From contig NZ_JACTVJ010000015.1 in the NCBI RefSeq assembly GCF_014493765.1, forward strand, positions 1-64,000: DNA of 64,000 nt, read 5' to 3'. Numbering within the stretch: the stretch's first letter is position 1; each line of letters starts with the position of its first letter. The translations under genes and the position numbers were made by a program. This document shows positions 26,982-36,014 of the stretch, in pieces. A model generated the notes under the pieces. That model was not told the origin of the DNA. It did not search any database and saw only the letters and a program-made list of their open reading frames with translations. This stretch comes from Streptomyces polyasparticus. GTDB taxonomy: Bacteria > Actinomycetota > Actinomycetes > Streptomycetales > Streptomycetaceae.

Positions 26982-28064
26982 CTACATGTCCGACGAGAAG
27001 CGGACGCAGCCGTCCGGGAGGGTCGTGTTGCACCAGACCCTGACGCCCGCGCGGAGTTCGTTGTCCGCGCCCACCGATGCGCCGTCGCCGATGACCGCTC
27101 CGGTCAGGACCGAGCGCGCGCCCACCCTGGCGCCCGCGCCGATCATGGAGTCCGTCACGACCGCGCCCGCTTCGATGACGGCCCCGGACAGGACCGTGCT
27201 GCCGGTCACCCGCGCGCCCTCGCCGATCACCGCGTCCTCGCCCACCACCGTGCCGCCCGTCAGCTTGGCGTCCGGTGCGACGCGCGCCGTCGGCAGGACC
27301 AGGCGGTCGCCGCAGCGGCCGGGGACCGCCGGGGACGGTGCGCGGCCGAGCACCAGGTCCGCGGAGCCGCGGACGAAGGCCTGCGGGGTGCCCAGGTCGA
27401 GCCAGTACGTGGAGTCGACCATGCCCTGGAGGTGCGCGCCCTCCGCGAGCAGGCCCGGGAACGTCTCGCGCTCGACCGAGACCGGGCGGCCGGCCGGGAT
27501 GGAGTCGATGAGCGCGCGGCGGAAGACATACGCGCCCGCGTTGATCTGGTCGGTGACGATTTCCTCGGGGGTCTGCGGCTTCTCCAGGAAGGCCGTCACA
27601 CGCCCCGTGGAGTCGGTGGGGACAAGACCGTACGCGCGAGGGTCCTCGACCCGCGTCAGGTGCAGGGACACATCCGCGCCCGTGTCCGTATGCGTGGAGA
27701 CGAGCGCGCGGATGTCGAGGCCCGTGAGGATGTCGCCGTTGAAGATCAGCACCGGCTCGTCGGGGCCCGAGCGCAGCCGCGAGGCGACATTGCGGATGGC
27801 ACCGCCCGTGCCGAGCGGCTCGTCCTCCGTGACGTACTCAAGATCGAGGCCGAGGTCGGAGCCGTCACCGAAGTGCGGCTCGAAGACCTCGGCCAGATAC
27901 GAGGTGGCCAGGACGACATGGGTGACGCCGGCCGCGCGGGCGCGGGCCAGCTGGTGGGTCAGGAAGGGCACACCGGCCGCCGGGACCATCGGCTTGGGTG
28001 TGTTCACCGTGAGCGGACGCAGCCGGGTGCCCTTGCCGCCGACCAGAAGGATCGCTTCAGTCAC
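26982..28064 (-). CDS. manC: Mannose-1-phosphate guanylyltransferase-type NDP-sugar pyrophosphorylase
   Basis: A 360-aa nucleotidyltransferase. The signature LLVGGKGTRLRPLTVNTPKPMVP is at the N-terminus, metal-binding FNGDIL near residue 105, and EKPQTPEEIVTDQINAGAYVF near 185. The C-terminal third (about 255-360) is a left-handed beta-helix of hexapeptide repeats (VVGEDAVIGEGARVTGSTVL style). It makes GDP-mannose or a related NDP-sugar from the sugar 1-phosphate. GDP-mannose is likely because manA and manB are near, but substrate specificity cannot be read with certainty. ATG 28064 start. Confidence 0.85.
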   Translation of the reverse strand: MTEAILLVGGKGTRLRPLTVNTPKPMVPAAGVPFLTHQLARARAAGVTHVVLATSYLAEVFEPHFGDGSDLGLDLEYVTEDEPLGTGGAIRNVASRLRSGPDEPVLIFNGDILTGLDIRALVSTHTDTGADVSLHLTRVEDPRAYGLVPTDSTGRVTAFLEKPQTPEEIVTDQINAGAYVFRRALIDSIPAGRPVSVERETFPGLLAEGAHLQGMVDSTYWLDLGTPQAFVRGSADLVLGRAPSPAVPGRCGDRLVLPTARVAPDAKLTGGTVVGEDAVIGEGARVTGSTVLSGAVIEAGAVVTDSMIGAGARVGARSVLTGAVIGDGASVGADNELRAGVRVWCNTTLPDGCVRFSSDM

Positions 28065-28216
28065 CGATGTCTTCGCTTCCTGCCGGGGGCCGGGCGGCCC
28101 AGGTCACGGATCGGCCAGTGTATGCAGTTCTGAGTAGGAAATTTGTCCGGTCGCTACGCCTCACGTACGCCTTGTGTCCGCCGGCCGCGTACGCCCCGCG
28201 TCCGCCTGCCGGCGGC

Positions 28217-29587
28217 TCAGCGCCCCTGGTACTGCGCCGAGGTCTGCCGTGCGTTGCCGAGCTTGCTGTACAGCCGGCGGCCCGGGCACTCCGTGGCGAA
28301 GCCGTCACGGTGGCCGGAGATCACATGGAGCCGGACGTTCTTCCCCTTCTTGTACAGATTGCTGCCGCCCGATTTCAGGACGGTCGTGCCCTTCGGATTG
28401 GCTCCGTACAGCCCGAGCTTCCACGCCGAGAGCTTCGCGACCGCGTTGAGCGCGGCCGCGGGCGGCGCCGAGTTGCTGTACGTCCCGAGGACCGCGATGC
28501 CCATGCTGTTGCTGTTGAAACCGAGGGTGTGCGCCCCGTAGACCGGCTTGGCCACGCCGCCCGCGCGGCCTTCGTAGATGTTTCCGCACTTGTCGACGGC
28601 GAAGTTGTAGCCGAAGTCCCGCCAGCCGCTGCTCTTTACGTGGTAGCGGTAGATACTGCGCAGTACGGAGGGCGCCTGCGCACAGCGGTAGTTGTTGCCG
28701 GACGCGCTGTGGTGCACGAAGGCCGCGCGGACCGCCTTCGTGTAGACGAAGTTCTTCTCGCGGAGCTTCTCGTCCGCACCCCATCCCTTGCGCGTGATGA
28801 TCCGCGGCCGGGGACCCACGTACGGCTTGCCCGTGGTCTCGCCGCGCGCGGCGAGCAGATCGGCCTCCGTCTCCTCCTTGGTCAGCTCGGGGATCACGGC
28901 CGCGCCGAGCGGCGCCATCTCCGCGTTGACCGCCCAGCTCGCCGCCGCCTCGGCCGTGAGCACGCTGCGCGGGCCGTCCGCGAGCGAGCCCTGGGGCGGG
29001 GTGGGGTCGTCGCCCGGGTCGACGAGTTCGAGCCGCATGTTCCTCGGGAACTCGGGGGCGGCGGCGCGGTCGGAGTGCGCCGCGGTCTCGGCGAGGACAC
29101 GGACCTCGACGCCGTCCGAATTGCCCACCCACAGCGGTGCGGTGGAGCCGCGCAGCCGGCCCGAGGCGCGCTCCGGGGAGTCGAGGTCGGCGGCGTGCTC
29201 GTGGTTGTGCGTCTCCAGTGCCTGCCAGGCCGACCACGCATGGGTGTCCGCGGCGCGGGTGCGCACCTCGACCCGGCCGTGCAGTTCGGCATCGGGGTTG
29301 TCCCAGACCACGCCGACCAGGGCGAACGGCAGGACGTCCTGGCTGAGCACGCCCTGGGCCGCGCCCGCGCGCAGCGCACGGTCCGAGGTGAGCGGCTTCA
29401 GGGGCAGCGACTGGGTCGAGCCGGCCACGTCGGTTGCGCGCAGCGACTCGGCAGCCTCGGGGCCGCGCGCCGATGCGTCCGCACCGGCCTCGCGCAGCGA
29501 CTCGTTCGCGCTCGCCGGCAGAGCGAGCGGCAGGGACAGGGCGACGGCGCAGGCCACACCGATCGAGGAAGCAAGGAATCCACGCAT
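28217..29587 (-). CDS. Secreted N-acetylmuramoyl-L-alanine amidase (PGRP/Amidase_2)
   Basis: A 456-aa exported peptidoglycan hydrolase. The signal peptide is MRGFLASSIGVACAVALSL with cleavage near ASA. The middle (about 30-240) is a beta-rich accessory region. The C-terminal PGRP domain (about 265-450) has RKGWGADE, the zinc His in AAFVHHSASGNNY, YNFAVDKCGNIYEGR, and the last ligands in ISGHRDGFATECPGRR. It cuts the bond between muramic acid and L-alanine. ATG 29587 is the chosen start as it begins the signal peptide; ATG 29614 would add nine residues. Placed beside LCP ligase genes, it fits wall metabolism. Confidence 0.92.
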   Translation of the reverse strand: MRGFLASSIGVACAVALSLPLALPASANESLREAGADASARGPEAAESLRATDVAGSTQSLPLKPLTSDRALRAGAAQGVLSQDVLPFALVGVVWDNPDAELHGRVEVRTRAADTHAWSAWQALETHNHEHAADLDSPERASGRLRGSTAPLWVGNSDGVEVRVLAETAAHSDRAAAPEFPRNMRLELVDPGDDPTPPQGSLADGPRSVLTAEAAASWAVNAEMAPLGAAVIPELTKEETEADLLAARGETTGKPYVGPRPRIITRKGWGADEKLREKNFVYTKAVRAAFVHHSASGNNYRCAQAPSVLRSIYRYHVKSSGWRDFGYNFAVDKCGNIYEGRAGGVAKPVYGAHTLGFNSNSMGIAVLGTYSNSAPPAAALNAVAKLSAWKLGLYGANPKGTTVLKSGGSNLYKKGKNVRLHVISGHRDGFATECPGRRLYSKLGNARQTSAQYQGR

Positions 29588-29694
29588 GCGTCGATGGTGG
29601 GCGCAACCGGACATGGCCGCATGTCGTGGACGTAAGGGAATTGACGGTCTGTCGGGTGCCGTGGAGCGCGGACCGCCTGGCCCCGGGGCCCGGC

Positions 29695-29712
29695 GCGCGT
29701 AGGCTTGCCGCT
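29695..29712 (+). promoter_or_regulatory. Probable leaderless -10 element
   Basis: TAGGCT (29700-29705) ends 7 nt before GTG 29713 and no ribosome-binding site is present; typical arrangement of actinobacterial leaderless mRNAs. Confidence 0.5.
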
Positions 29713-30468
29713 GTGAACGCGACCGACCGCACCCCCGCCGACCTGCTGCGATCCGCGCTCGCCGCGGACCCGGGCCGCCCGCTTGTGACCTTCTACGACG
29801 ATGCGACCGGTGAACGGGTCGAATTGTCCGTGGCCACCTTCGCCAATTGGGTGGCCAAGACCGCGAATCTGCTCCAGGGCGAGCTCTCCGCCGAGCCCGG
29901 CGACCGGCTCGCGCTGCTGCTCCCCGCGCACTGGCAGACAGCGGTCTGGCTGCTCGCCTGCTCGTCCACCGGTGTGACGGCCGTCGCGGGCGGCGACCCC
30001 GCCGATGCCGATCTCGTGGTCTCGGGTCCCGACACGCTCGACGCCGCCTCCGCCTGCTCCGGCGAGCGGATCGCGCTCGCGCTGCGCCCGCTCGGCGGCC
30101 GCTTCCCGCAGCCGCCCGACGGATTCCTCGACTACGCGGTCGAGGTGCCGGGCCAGGGCGACCAGTTCGCCCCGTTCGCCCCCGTATCGCCGTCGGATGA
30201 CGCCCTGGTCATCGGCGATACGGCGCTGTCCGGCGCCGAGATCGTGGAACGCGCCCTCGCCGACGGACGCGGCCTGGGGCTCGGGCCCGGATCACGGGTG
30301 CTTTCCGGTCTCTCGTACGGGAATTGGGACGGCCTCTCCGCAGGGCTCTACGCGCCCCTGGCCACCGGGTCTTCGGTGGTGCTCTGCCGGAATCTGGACC
30401 GGCTCGGGGCCGAGGAGCTGGAGAAGCGGGTCGAGAGCGAGCGGGTCACGGTACGCCGGGAGGGCTGA
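29713..30468 (+). CDS. TIGR03089-family protein (truncated adenylate-forming-like)
   Basis: A 251-aa protein that resembles only the N-terminal part of AMP-binding acyl-CoA synthetases: FYDDATGERVELSVATFANWVAKTANLL, GDRLALLLPAHWQTAVWLLACSSTGVTAVAGGD. The adenylation P-loop (SGTTGxPKG type) and the C-terminal subdomain are absent, so it is not a working ligase on sequence grounds. This short architecture is characteristic of the TIGR03089 group in actinobacteria, commonly encoded beside LCP genes and the amidase. GTG 29713 is taken with a leaderless -10. It may bind a nucleotide or acyl ligand; function unknown. Confidence 0.85.
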   Translation: MNATDRTPADLLRSALAADPGRPLVTFYDDATGERVELSVATFANWVAKTANLLQGELSAEPGDRLALLLPAHWQTAVWLLACSSTGVTAVAGGDPADADLVVSGPDTLDAASACSGERIALALRPLGGRFPQPPDGFLDYAVEVPGQGDQFAPFAPVSPSDDALVIGDTALSGAEIVERALADGRGLGLGPGSRVLSGLSYGNWDGLSAGLYAPLATGSSVVLCRNLDRLGAEELEKRVESERVTVRREG

Positions 30469-30644
30469 CCCACGGCCGGCTCCCGCCGCCGGCTCACGCG
30501 CCCCGCTGCCGCGAAAGTCCACCCGTCCGGCGCAGGCCGGGACCGGCCCGCAGGCGCGGGGGCGGGGCCTCGGGTCATGGTCGAGGAAGCGCCCTTCGCC
30601 GGGTGCCGTCCGTGACGCCGAAGCCATGAGGGGTGGACCCCGAC

Positions 30645-32087
30645 GTGACCGACACCGCAGGCACGCCTGAGGTTCCGCAGGAACCCGGAGACGACGCGCC
30701 TGAGCCGGTCCCGCCGGAGGCCGAGACCGGAGCCCCCGCCGATGCCGGGGCTCCGGCGCACCAAGGTCCGCACTGGCTGCGCTGGATCGCGCTCGGCGTC
30801 TCCGTGCTCGTGCTCGTCGTGGCCGGGATCGGCTGGGGGATCTACAAGCAGCTGCAGGGGAACATCACCCAGGACCTCACCGCCGCCGAGGAGCTGGAGC
30901 GCTACGAGAAGGAGCGGCCCGCGCCCTCCACGCACAACGCGCAGAACATCCTCCTGATCGGCTCCGACACCCGGGCCGGCAAGGGCAACGACCGGTACGG
31001 CAAGGACTCGGGCACCGACGGCGGCCGTTCGGACACCACGATCCTGCTGCATCTGGCCGCCGACCGGAAAAGCGCCACCGCGGTGTCCCTGCCGCGCGAT
31101 GTGATGGTGGACATCCCGAGCTGCCGGCGCGGCAACGGGACCCGGACCGAGGAGCAGTTCGCCCAGTTCAACTGGGCGTTCGAGTGGGGCGGAGCGGCCT
31201 GCACGATCCGTACCGTCGAGGCGCTCACCGACATCCGCATCGACCACCACATGATCGTGGACTTCCGCGGCTTCAAGAAGATGGTGGACGCCGTCGACGG
31301 CGTCGAGGTCTGCCTGAAGGATCCGATCGACGACCCGGACGCCAAGCTCAAGCTGCCGGCCGGCCGCCACAGGCTCGACGGGGAGCAGGCGCTCGGTTAC
31401 GTCCGCGCGCGCAAGACGCTGGGCGACGGCAGCGACACCGAGCGGATGGACCGCCAGCAGGCCTTTCTCGGCGCGCTGGTGAACAAGGTGAAGAGCAACG
31501 GCGTGCTGCTCAATCCGACCCGTCTCTATCCCGTCCTGGACGCGGCGACCTCCTCGCTCACGACGGACCCCGCGATCGCCGGTCTCACCGATCTCTACGA
31601 CCTCGTACGGAGCATGCGCAACATCCCTGCGGAGAAGGTGCAGTTCCTGACCGTGCCCCGGCAGTCGTACATCTACGACGCGAACCGGGACGAACTGGTG
31701 CAGCCTGACGCGGGGCGCCTCTTCGACCGGCTGCGCAACGACGCCCCGCTGCAGGTCGCCGAGGAAGTACCCGCGACGGAGGAGGCGTCCGCCGAGGAGC
31801 CGGCCGAGGGCGAGGAGCCCGCGAGCGAGCGGGACGGCGCCGAGAACGGCGACGGCGGCTACTGGGTGGACACCGGCTATTGGAGCGACGAGGGCTACTG
31901 GGTCGACGACGGGTACTGGGTCGACGGCAAGTCGGCGGACGAGGATCCGGCCGAGCGCAAGAAGAACGAGCGCAAGAAGAAGTCGTCCGACGACGGCAAG
32001 CCGGACGAACCCACGAGCAAATCGGGTCAAACCCCTTCCCCGGAGCCGACGTTCCGCGGCAGCACCGCCGCCGGAGCCACTTGCTAG
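30645..32087 (+). CDS. LCP-family cell-wall glycopolymer ligase 1, with YWVD-repeat tail
   Basis: A 480-aa LytR-CpsA-Psr protein, one of five here. A cytoplasmic acidic/Pro-rich N-terminus is followed by one membrane helix (about 45-65) and the extracellular LCP domain (about 105-265). Conserved stretches are LLIGSDTRAG, RSDTTILLHLA, SLPRDVMVDIP and the DHHMIVDFRGFKKMVDAVDGVEV block. LCPs transfer lipid-linked polymers to peptidoglycan. There is no LytR_C domain; instead the tail carries GYWVDTGYWSDEGYWVDD-type repeats (31858-31932) and a Lys-rich stretch. GTG 30645 (GAGGGG 11 nt upstream) is preferred over GTG 30633. Confidence 0.93.
   Translation: MTDTAGTPEVPQEPGDDAPEPVPPEAETGAPADAGAPAHQGPHWLRWIALGVSVLVLVVAGIGWGIYKQLQGNITQDLTAAEELERYEKERPAPSTHNAQNILLIGSDTRAGKGNDRYGKDSGTDGGRSDTTILLHLAADRKSATAVSLPRDVMVDIPSCRRGNGTRTEEQFAQFNWAFEWGGAACTIRTVEALTDIRIDHHMIVDFRGFKKMVDAVDGVEVCLKDPIDDPDAKLKLPAGRHRLDGEQALGYVRARKTLGDGSDTERMDRQQAFLGALVNKVKSNGVLLNPTRLYPVLDAATSSLTTDPAIAGLTDLYDLVRSMRNIPAEKVQFLTVPRQSYIYDANRDELVQPDAGRLFDRLRNDAPLQVAEEVPATEEASAEEPAEGEEPASERDGAENGDGGYWVDTGYWSDEGYWVDDGYWVDGKSADEDPAERKKNERKKKSSDDGKPDEPTSKSGQTPSPEPTFRGSTAAGATC
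31858..31932 (+). repeat. Coding repeat, GYW(V/S)D units
   Basis: Four in-frame units of 15-21 nt (GGCTACTGGGTGGAC and variants) encode consecutive GYWVD-like motifs near the C-terminus of LCP protein 1. Confidence 0.85.
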
Positions 32088-32332
32088 CTGTGGACTTGGT
32101 AAAGGGATCCCAAAGCACAAGGGGCCGTTGACCTTGAATTGGGGCGGATTGACCGTTGTAAGGCCAGTGGAATTTGTCACCGTCGTCCCTCGGCGCCGAC
32201 CTGGGCGGATAGTGTGAGCGATCCGGTGCAGCCGACTGCGATGAGGCAGCGATCCGCACTTGCACTACCGATCGACCGGACGCCTTGGAGGGGGAAGGCG
32301 CCGCGTGGCCCCGACGGAGGACTCAAGCAACC

Positions 32333-34021
32333 GTGGACGCGCAAGGCCGTGGGCGGGCGGAGAACGTCGACCCCGCAGACCAGTGGGTACTGAACCCGCA
32401 GACCGGCGACTACGAACTGCGACTGCACCCCTCCGCACCGGAGTCAGGCATCCCCTCGCCGCGCAGATCCAGTTTCGCCCCGGGCAGGCCCCAGGCCCGG
32501 CCGGGCCGCAGGCCGCAGGGGCCGCCGCCGAGTGATGTCCCCGGGCAGCGCAGGCGCCGGATGCCCGAGGAGCCGATGCCGGGCCGCCGCAGGCCCAAGC
32601 AGCGGAAGTCCAAGGGCAAGAAGGCCCTCATGTGGACCGGTGGCGCGCTGGCGTTCCTGCTCGTGGGCGGCGCCGCCACCGCGTACTTCTACATAGAGCA
32701 TCTGAACGGCAACCTGAACTCGATGTCCACGGACGGCGCGGGGACGGGTGGCTGGGCCAAGGACCGCGCGATCAACGTCCTGGTCGTCGGCACGGACAAG
32801 CGCACCGGCAAGGGCAACAAGGGCTACGGCGACGCCGGCAGCCCCGGCCACGCGGACACCACGATCCTGCTGCATGTCTCCAAGGACCGCACCAACGCAA
32901 CGGCGTTGAGCATTCCGCGCGACATGATCGTGGACATTCCGGACTGCCCGACGGAGCAGGACGGCGAGACCAAGGTCATCCCGGGGTCGCAGAACGTCCG
33001 CTTCAACGAGAGCCTCGGCCAGTCCGGCCGTACTCCCAGCTGCACGATGCGCACGGTCACCGAGCTCACCGGTGTCGAGCTCGACAACTTCATGGTCGCG
33101 GACTTCAACGCGGTCAAGACGCTCAGCAGCGCCGTCGGCGGTGTGGACGTCTGCCTCGAAAAGCCGATCAACGACCCGAAGTCGCATCTGAAGCTGCCCA
33201 AGGGCGACAGCACGGTCGAGGGCGACGACGCCCTCGCGTTCGTACGGACCCGTCATGCGGTGGGCTTCGGTTCGGACCTCGACCGCATCAAGTTGCAGCA
33301 GCAGTTCCTGAGTTCGCTGATGCGCAAGATGAAGTCGAAGATGACCGACCCTGGCGCCATGCTGGATCTCGCCGAGGCCGCCACGAAGGCGCTCACCGTC
33401 GACGAAACGCTCAGCGATGTGTTCAAGCTCCGCGATCTCGGTACGGAGCTCGGCAAGGTGAACCTGAAGAACATCAGCTTCACCACCGTCCCGGTCGTGG
33501 ACAACACGGACGGCGCCACCGTCCTGGTCAACGAGCCCAAGGCGAAGCCGCTGTTCGCGGCCATCAAGGGCGATGTCTCGCTGACGGCGACGAAGCAGAA
33601 GAAGAAGGATGCCGAGGCCGCACGCCTCAAGGGCACCAAGTCCGCGGCCGCCGACGTCCGCGTGAACATCTACAACGGCAGTGACACGCAGGGCGCGGCG
33701 AGCAAGACGCTCACGTATCTGCAGACCGAGCACGGCATGAACAAGGCCAGCCAGCTCGGCAATCACGATCCCAAGCAGGCGAAGACCACGCTCGAGTACT
33801 CACCCGACCAGGCCGACCAGGCACGCAAGCTGGCCGAGGTGATGGGACTTCCGGGTTCGGCGTTGAAGCCGGGAAAGAGCGAGACCAATGATCAGGGGCT
33901 GCCTGCGATGGTCCTGATCCTCGGAGCGGATTTCTCGGAACCGGGCACACCCGTGGGGACTGTGGCCGTACCGGACGACCTCGACAAGACCGAGGCCGAC
34001 AAGAAGACCTGCGCCAAGTAG
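32333..34021 (+). CDS. LCP-family cell-wall glycopolymer ligase 2, with LytR_C domain
   Basis: A 562-aa LCP protein. A long cytoplasmic Pro/Arg-rich N-terminus (about 1-98) precedes a membrane helix (ALMWTGGALAFLLVGGAATAY, about 99-119). The LCP domain follows (about 145-315) with VLVVGTDKRTGKGN, HADTTILLHVSKDRTN, SIPRDMIVDIP and a late R-rich GSDLDRIKLQQQFLSSL. A LytR_C domain (about 450-545) starts VRVNIYNGSDTQGAASKTL. GTG 32333 gives VDAQGRGRAENVDPADQWVLNP, the usual family start, with GGAGG 12 nt upstream; the frame extends upstream to 32285. A 245-nt gap separates it from LCP 1, so it likely has its own promoter. Confidence 0.93.
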   Translation: MDAQGRGRAENVDPADQWVLNPQTGDYELRLHPSAPESGIPSPRRSSFAPGRPQARPGRRPQGPPPSDVPGQRRRRMPEEPMPGRRRPKQRKSKGKKALMWTGGALAFLLVGGAATAYFYIEHLNGNLNSMSTDGAGTGGWAKDRAINVLVVGTDKRTGKGNKGYGDAGSPGHADTTILLHVSKDRTNATALSIPRDMIVDIPDCPTEQDGETKVIPGSQNVRFNESLGQSGRTPSCTMRTVTELTGVELDNFMVADFNAVKTLSSAVGGVDVCLEKPINDPKSHLKLPKGDSTVEGDDALAFVRTRHAVGFGSDLDRIKLQQQFLSSLMRKMKSKMTDPGAMLDLAEAATKALTVDETLSDVFKLRDLGTELGKVNLKNISFTTVPVVDNTDGATVLVNEPKAKPLFAAIKGDVSLTATKQKKKDAEAARLKGTKSAAADVRVNIYNGSDTQGAASKTLTYLQTEHGMNKASQLGNHDPKQAKTTLEYSPDQADQARKLAEVMGLPGSALKPGKSETNDQGLPAMVLILGADFSEPGTPVGTVAVPDDLDKTEADKKTCAK

Positions 34022-34112
34022 ACAACCCGGGGGCCGTCTCGACCGTCTGCTCGTGCAGAGCGACGTACGGACGTGGGTTGTCCAGGGCGCGCCAGGCTGG
34101 GGAGGGACTGGC

Positions 34113-35765
34113 ATGACGCAGAACAGCGTGCGCGGACACGGAACGCGACGATCTCGCGTACCGCATGCGCGTGACCGGGGCTGGGACGACGGCTTGTACG
34201 AGGGGTCCGGTGCGCCGGACCCCGGTACACCGGGCGATTCCCCCGCTCCGCCGGGCCGCGGCCGCCGCTCCAGGCGCAAGCCGCTCAGCCGCAAGCGGCG
34301 GATCCTGCGCTGGACGGCGGTGGTGTTCGCGCTCCTGATACTCGGCACGGCCGGCGCCGGATATCTCTACTACCAGCACCTCAACAACAACATCGAGACC
34401 ACTCCGCTGCCCGAAACGGGCCGGGCGCCCAAGGCGACCGCGAACGCCGCGGGCCAGACTCCGCTGAACGTGCTCCTGATCGGTTCCGACGACCGGAACA
34501 GCAAGGAGAACCTGAGGCTCGGCGGGCACAAGGAGAGCGTCGGCGCGAAGCCGCTCGCCGACGTGCAGATGCTGCTGCACCTGTCGGCGGACCGCAGCAA
34601 CATGTCGGTGGTCAGCATGCCGCGTGACACGCTGCTCGACATTCCCAAGTGCGAGGACCCCGAGACGGGCGAGAAGTTCGGGGCCCTGACCTACACGCCG
34701 ACCAACCAGAGCCTCGGCCGCGGCGGTCCGGCCTGCACGGTGCTCACCTGGGAGAAGCTCACCGGCATCCACATCGACCACTACGTGATGGTCGACTTCA
34801 CCGGTGTGGTCTCGATGGCGGACGCGATCGGCGGTGTGCCGGTCTGCGTGGACGCCAACATCCACTCGCGCAACTCCAAGGGCGAGGGCTCCGGGCTCAA
34901 GCTGGAGAAGGGCACCACGGAGGTCAAGGGCGAGGACGCGCTGAAGTGGCTGCGCACCCGTTACGGCTTCGAGGACGGCAGCGACATCGCCCGCGCCAAG
35001 GCCCAGCACATGTACATGAACTCGATGATCCGCGAGCTCAAGGCGAGTGCCCGGCTCACGAACCCGAGCGAGATGCTGAGCCTCGCCGAGGCGGCCACGG
35101 ACGCGCTGAACGTCGATGACGGCCTCGGCTCGGTGTCCAAACTCGCCGATCTGGGCGGCGAGTTGAAGAAGGTCCCGACCTCCCGCATCAACATGACGAC
35201 GATGCCCTTCAACTACGTGGGCCCCAAGGTCGTGCCCAAGCCCGGCGAGGCGGAGGACCTCTTCGAGCTCGTCCGCGAGGACATCGCGCTCGACGGCAAG
35301 GACGCGGCCAAGAAGAAGAAGGAGGAGGAGCTCTCCGACGACCCGGCCGCGGCGCCCGCCGACACCGGGGTCGTGGTCCAGAACGCCTCGGGCGACGCCA
35401 CCCGTGCCCCGCTCCAGGGCCGTGCCACCGCCGTGGCCGAGCTGCTCAAGCAGCAGGGCTATACCCGCGCGACCGCCGAGCGGCCGGCCGCCGGCGCCGA
35501 TGTCTCCGTGGCCCGTACGGTGATCCGCTTCCCCAGCGCCGAGCTGGAGGGCGACGCCCAGGCACTCGCCAAGTCCCTCGGCCTGCCGCCGAGTTCGGTC
35601 AAGAAGAGCACGGACGTCTCCGGCGTCACTCTGATCGTGGGCGCGGACTGGCGCGAGGGGAACACCCCGGCGAAGCAGACCCCGAAGGCACCGGACAAGA
35701 AGGCGATCTCGAACGGCGCCGACAAGGACGCGTGCATGCACGTGGACCCGGACTTCACCTGGTAG
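34113..35765 (+). CDS. LCP-family cell-wall glycopolymer ligase 3, with LytR_C domain
   Basis: A 550-aa LCP protein. It has a basic cytoplasmic N-terminus, a membrane helix (about 68-88), and an LCP domain (about 115-300) with LNVLLIGSDDRNSKENL, ADVQMLLHLSADRSNMSVVSMPRD and DHYVMVDFTGVVSMADAIGGV. A C-terminal LytR_C domain (about 430-525) begins GVVVQNASGDATRA. In the first catalytic block it has ADVQMLL where the siblings have SDTTILL, a small deviation. ATG 34113 has an excellent GGGAGGG site 6 nt upstream. It follows LCP 2 by 91 nt and ends before a very strong terminator. Confidence 0.93.
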   Translation: MTQNSVRGHGTRRSRVPHARDRGWDDGLYEGSGAPDPGTPGDSPAPPGRGRRSRRKPLSRKRRILRWTAVVFALLILGTAGAGYLYYQHLNNNIETTPLPETGRAPKATANAAGQTPLNVLLIGSDDRNSKENLRLGGHKESVGAKPLADVQMLLHLSADRSNMSVVSMPRDTLLDIPKCEDPETGEKFGALTYTPTNQSLGRGGPACTVLTWEKLTGIHIDHYVMVDFTGVVSMADAIGGVPVCVDANIHSRNSKGEGSGLKLEKGTTEVKGEDALKWLRTRYGFEDGSDIARAKAQHMYMNSMIRELKASARLTNPSEMLSLAEAATDALNVDDGLGSVSKLADLGGELKKVPTSRINMTTMPFNYVGPKVVPKPGEAEDLFELVREDIALDGKDAAKKKKEEELSDDPAAAPADTGVVVQNASGDATRAPLQGRATAVAELLKQQGYTRATAERPAAGADVSVARTVIRFPSAELEGDAQALAKSLGLPPSSVKKSTDVSGVTLIVGADWREGNTPAKQTPKAPDKKAISNGADKDACMHVDPDFTW

Positions 35766-35776
35766 CACCTGGTCCC

Positions 35777-35831
35777 CCCGTACGGGAGGAGCCCCGGCCG
35801 ATCGGATCGGCCGGGGCTCCTCCCGTACGGG
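35777..35831 (+). terminator. Very strong hairpin terminator after LCP 3
   Basis: Perfect 27-nt arms (35777-35803 and 35805-35831) built from CCCGTACGGGAGGAGCCCCG and its continuation. It is the longest perfect inverted repeat noted in the window, placed 11 nt after the LCP 3 stop. Confidence 0.85.
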
Positions 35832-36014
35832 AAGACTCAGGCATGCGCGCCGGTCTCCGCCAAGCGCTCATCACCCGTCGCGTTACCGCGAATGGGGGAC
35901 AAGGCCGCGCGGCCCCCGGGTGGCCTCCCCGGGCCGCATTTCGTATGGGCCTACGGTTGCACGGTCCCTGCGCCCGCTTGTGGTCCGAACGTCCCACCGC
36001 GGAGGTGTCCCCCT

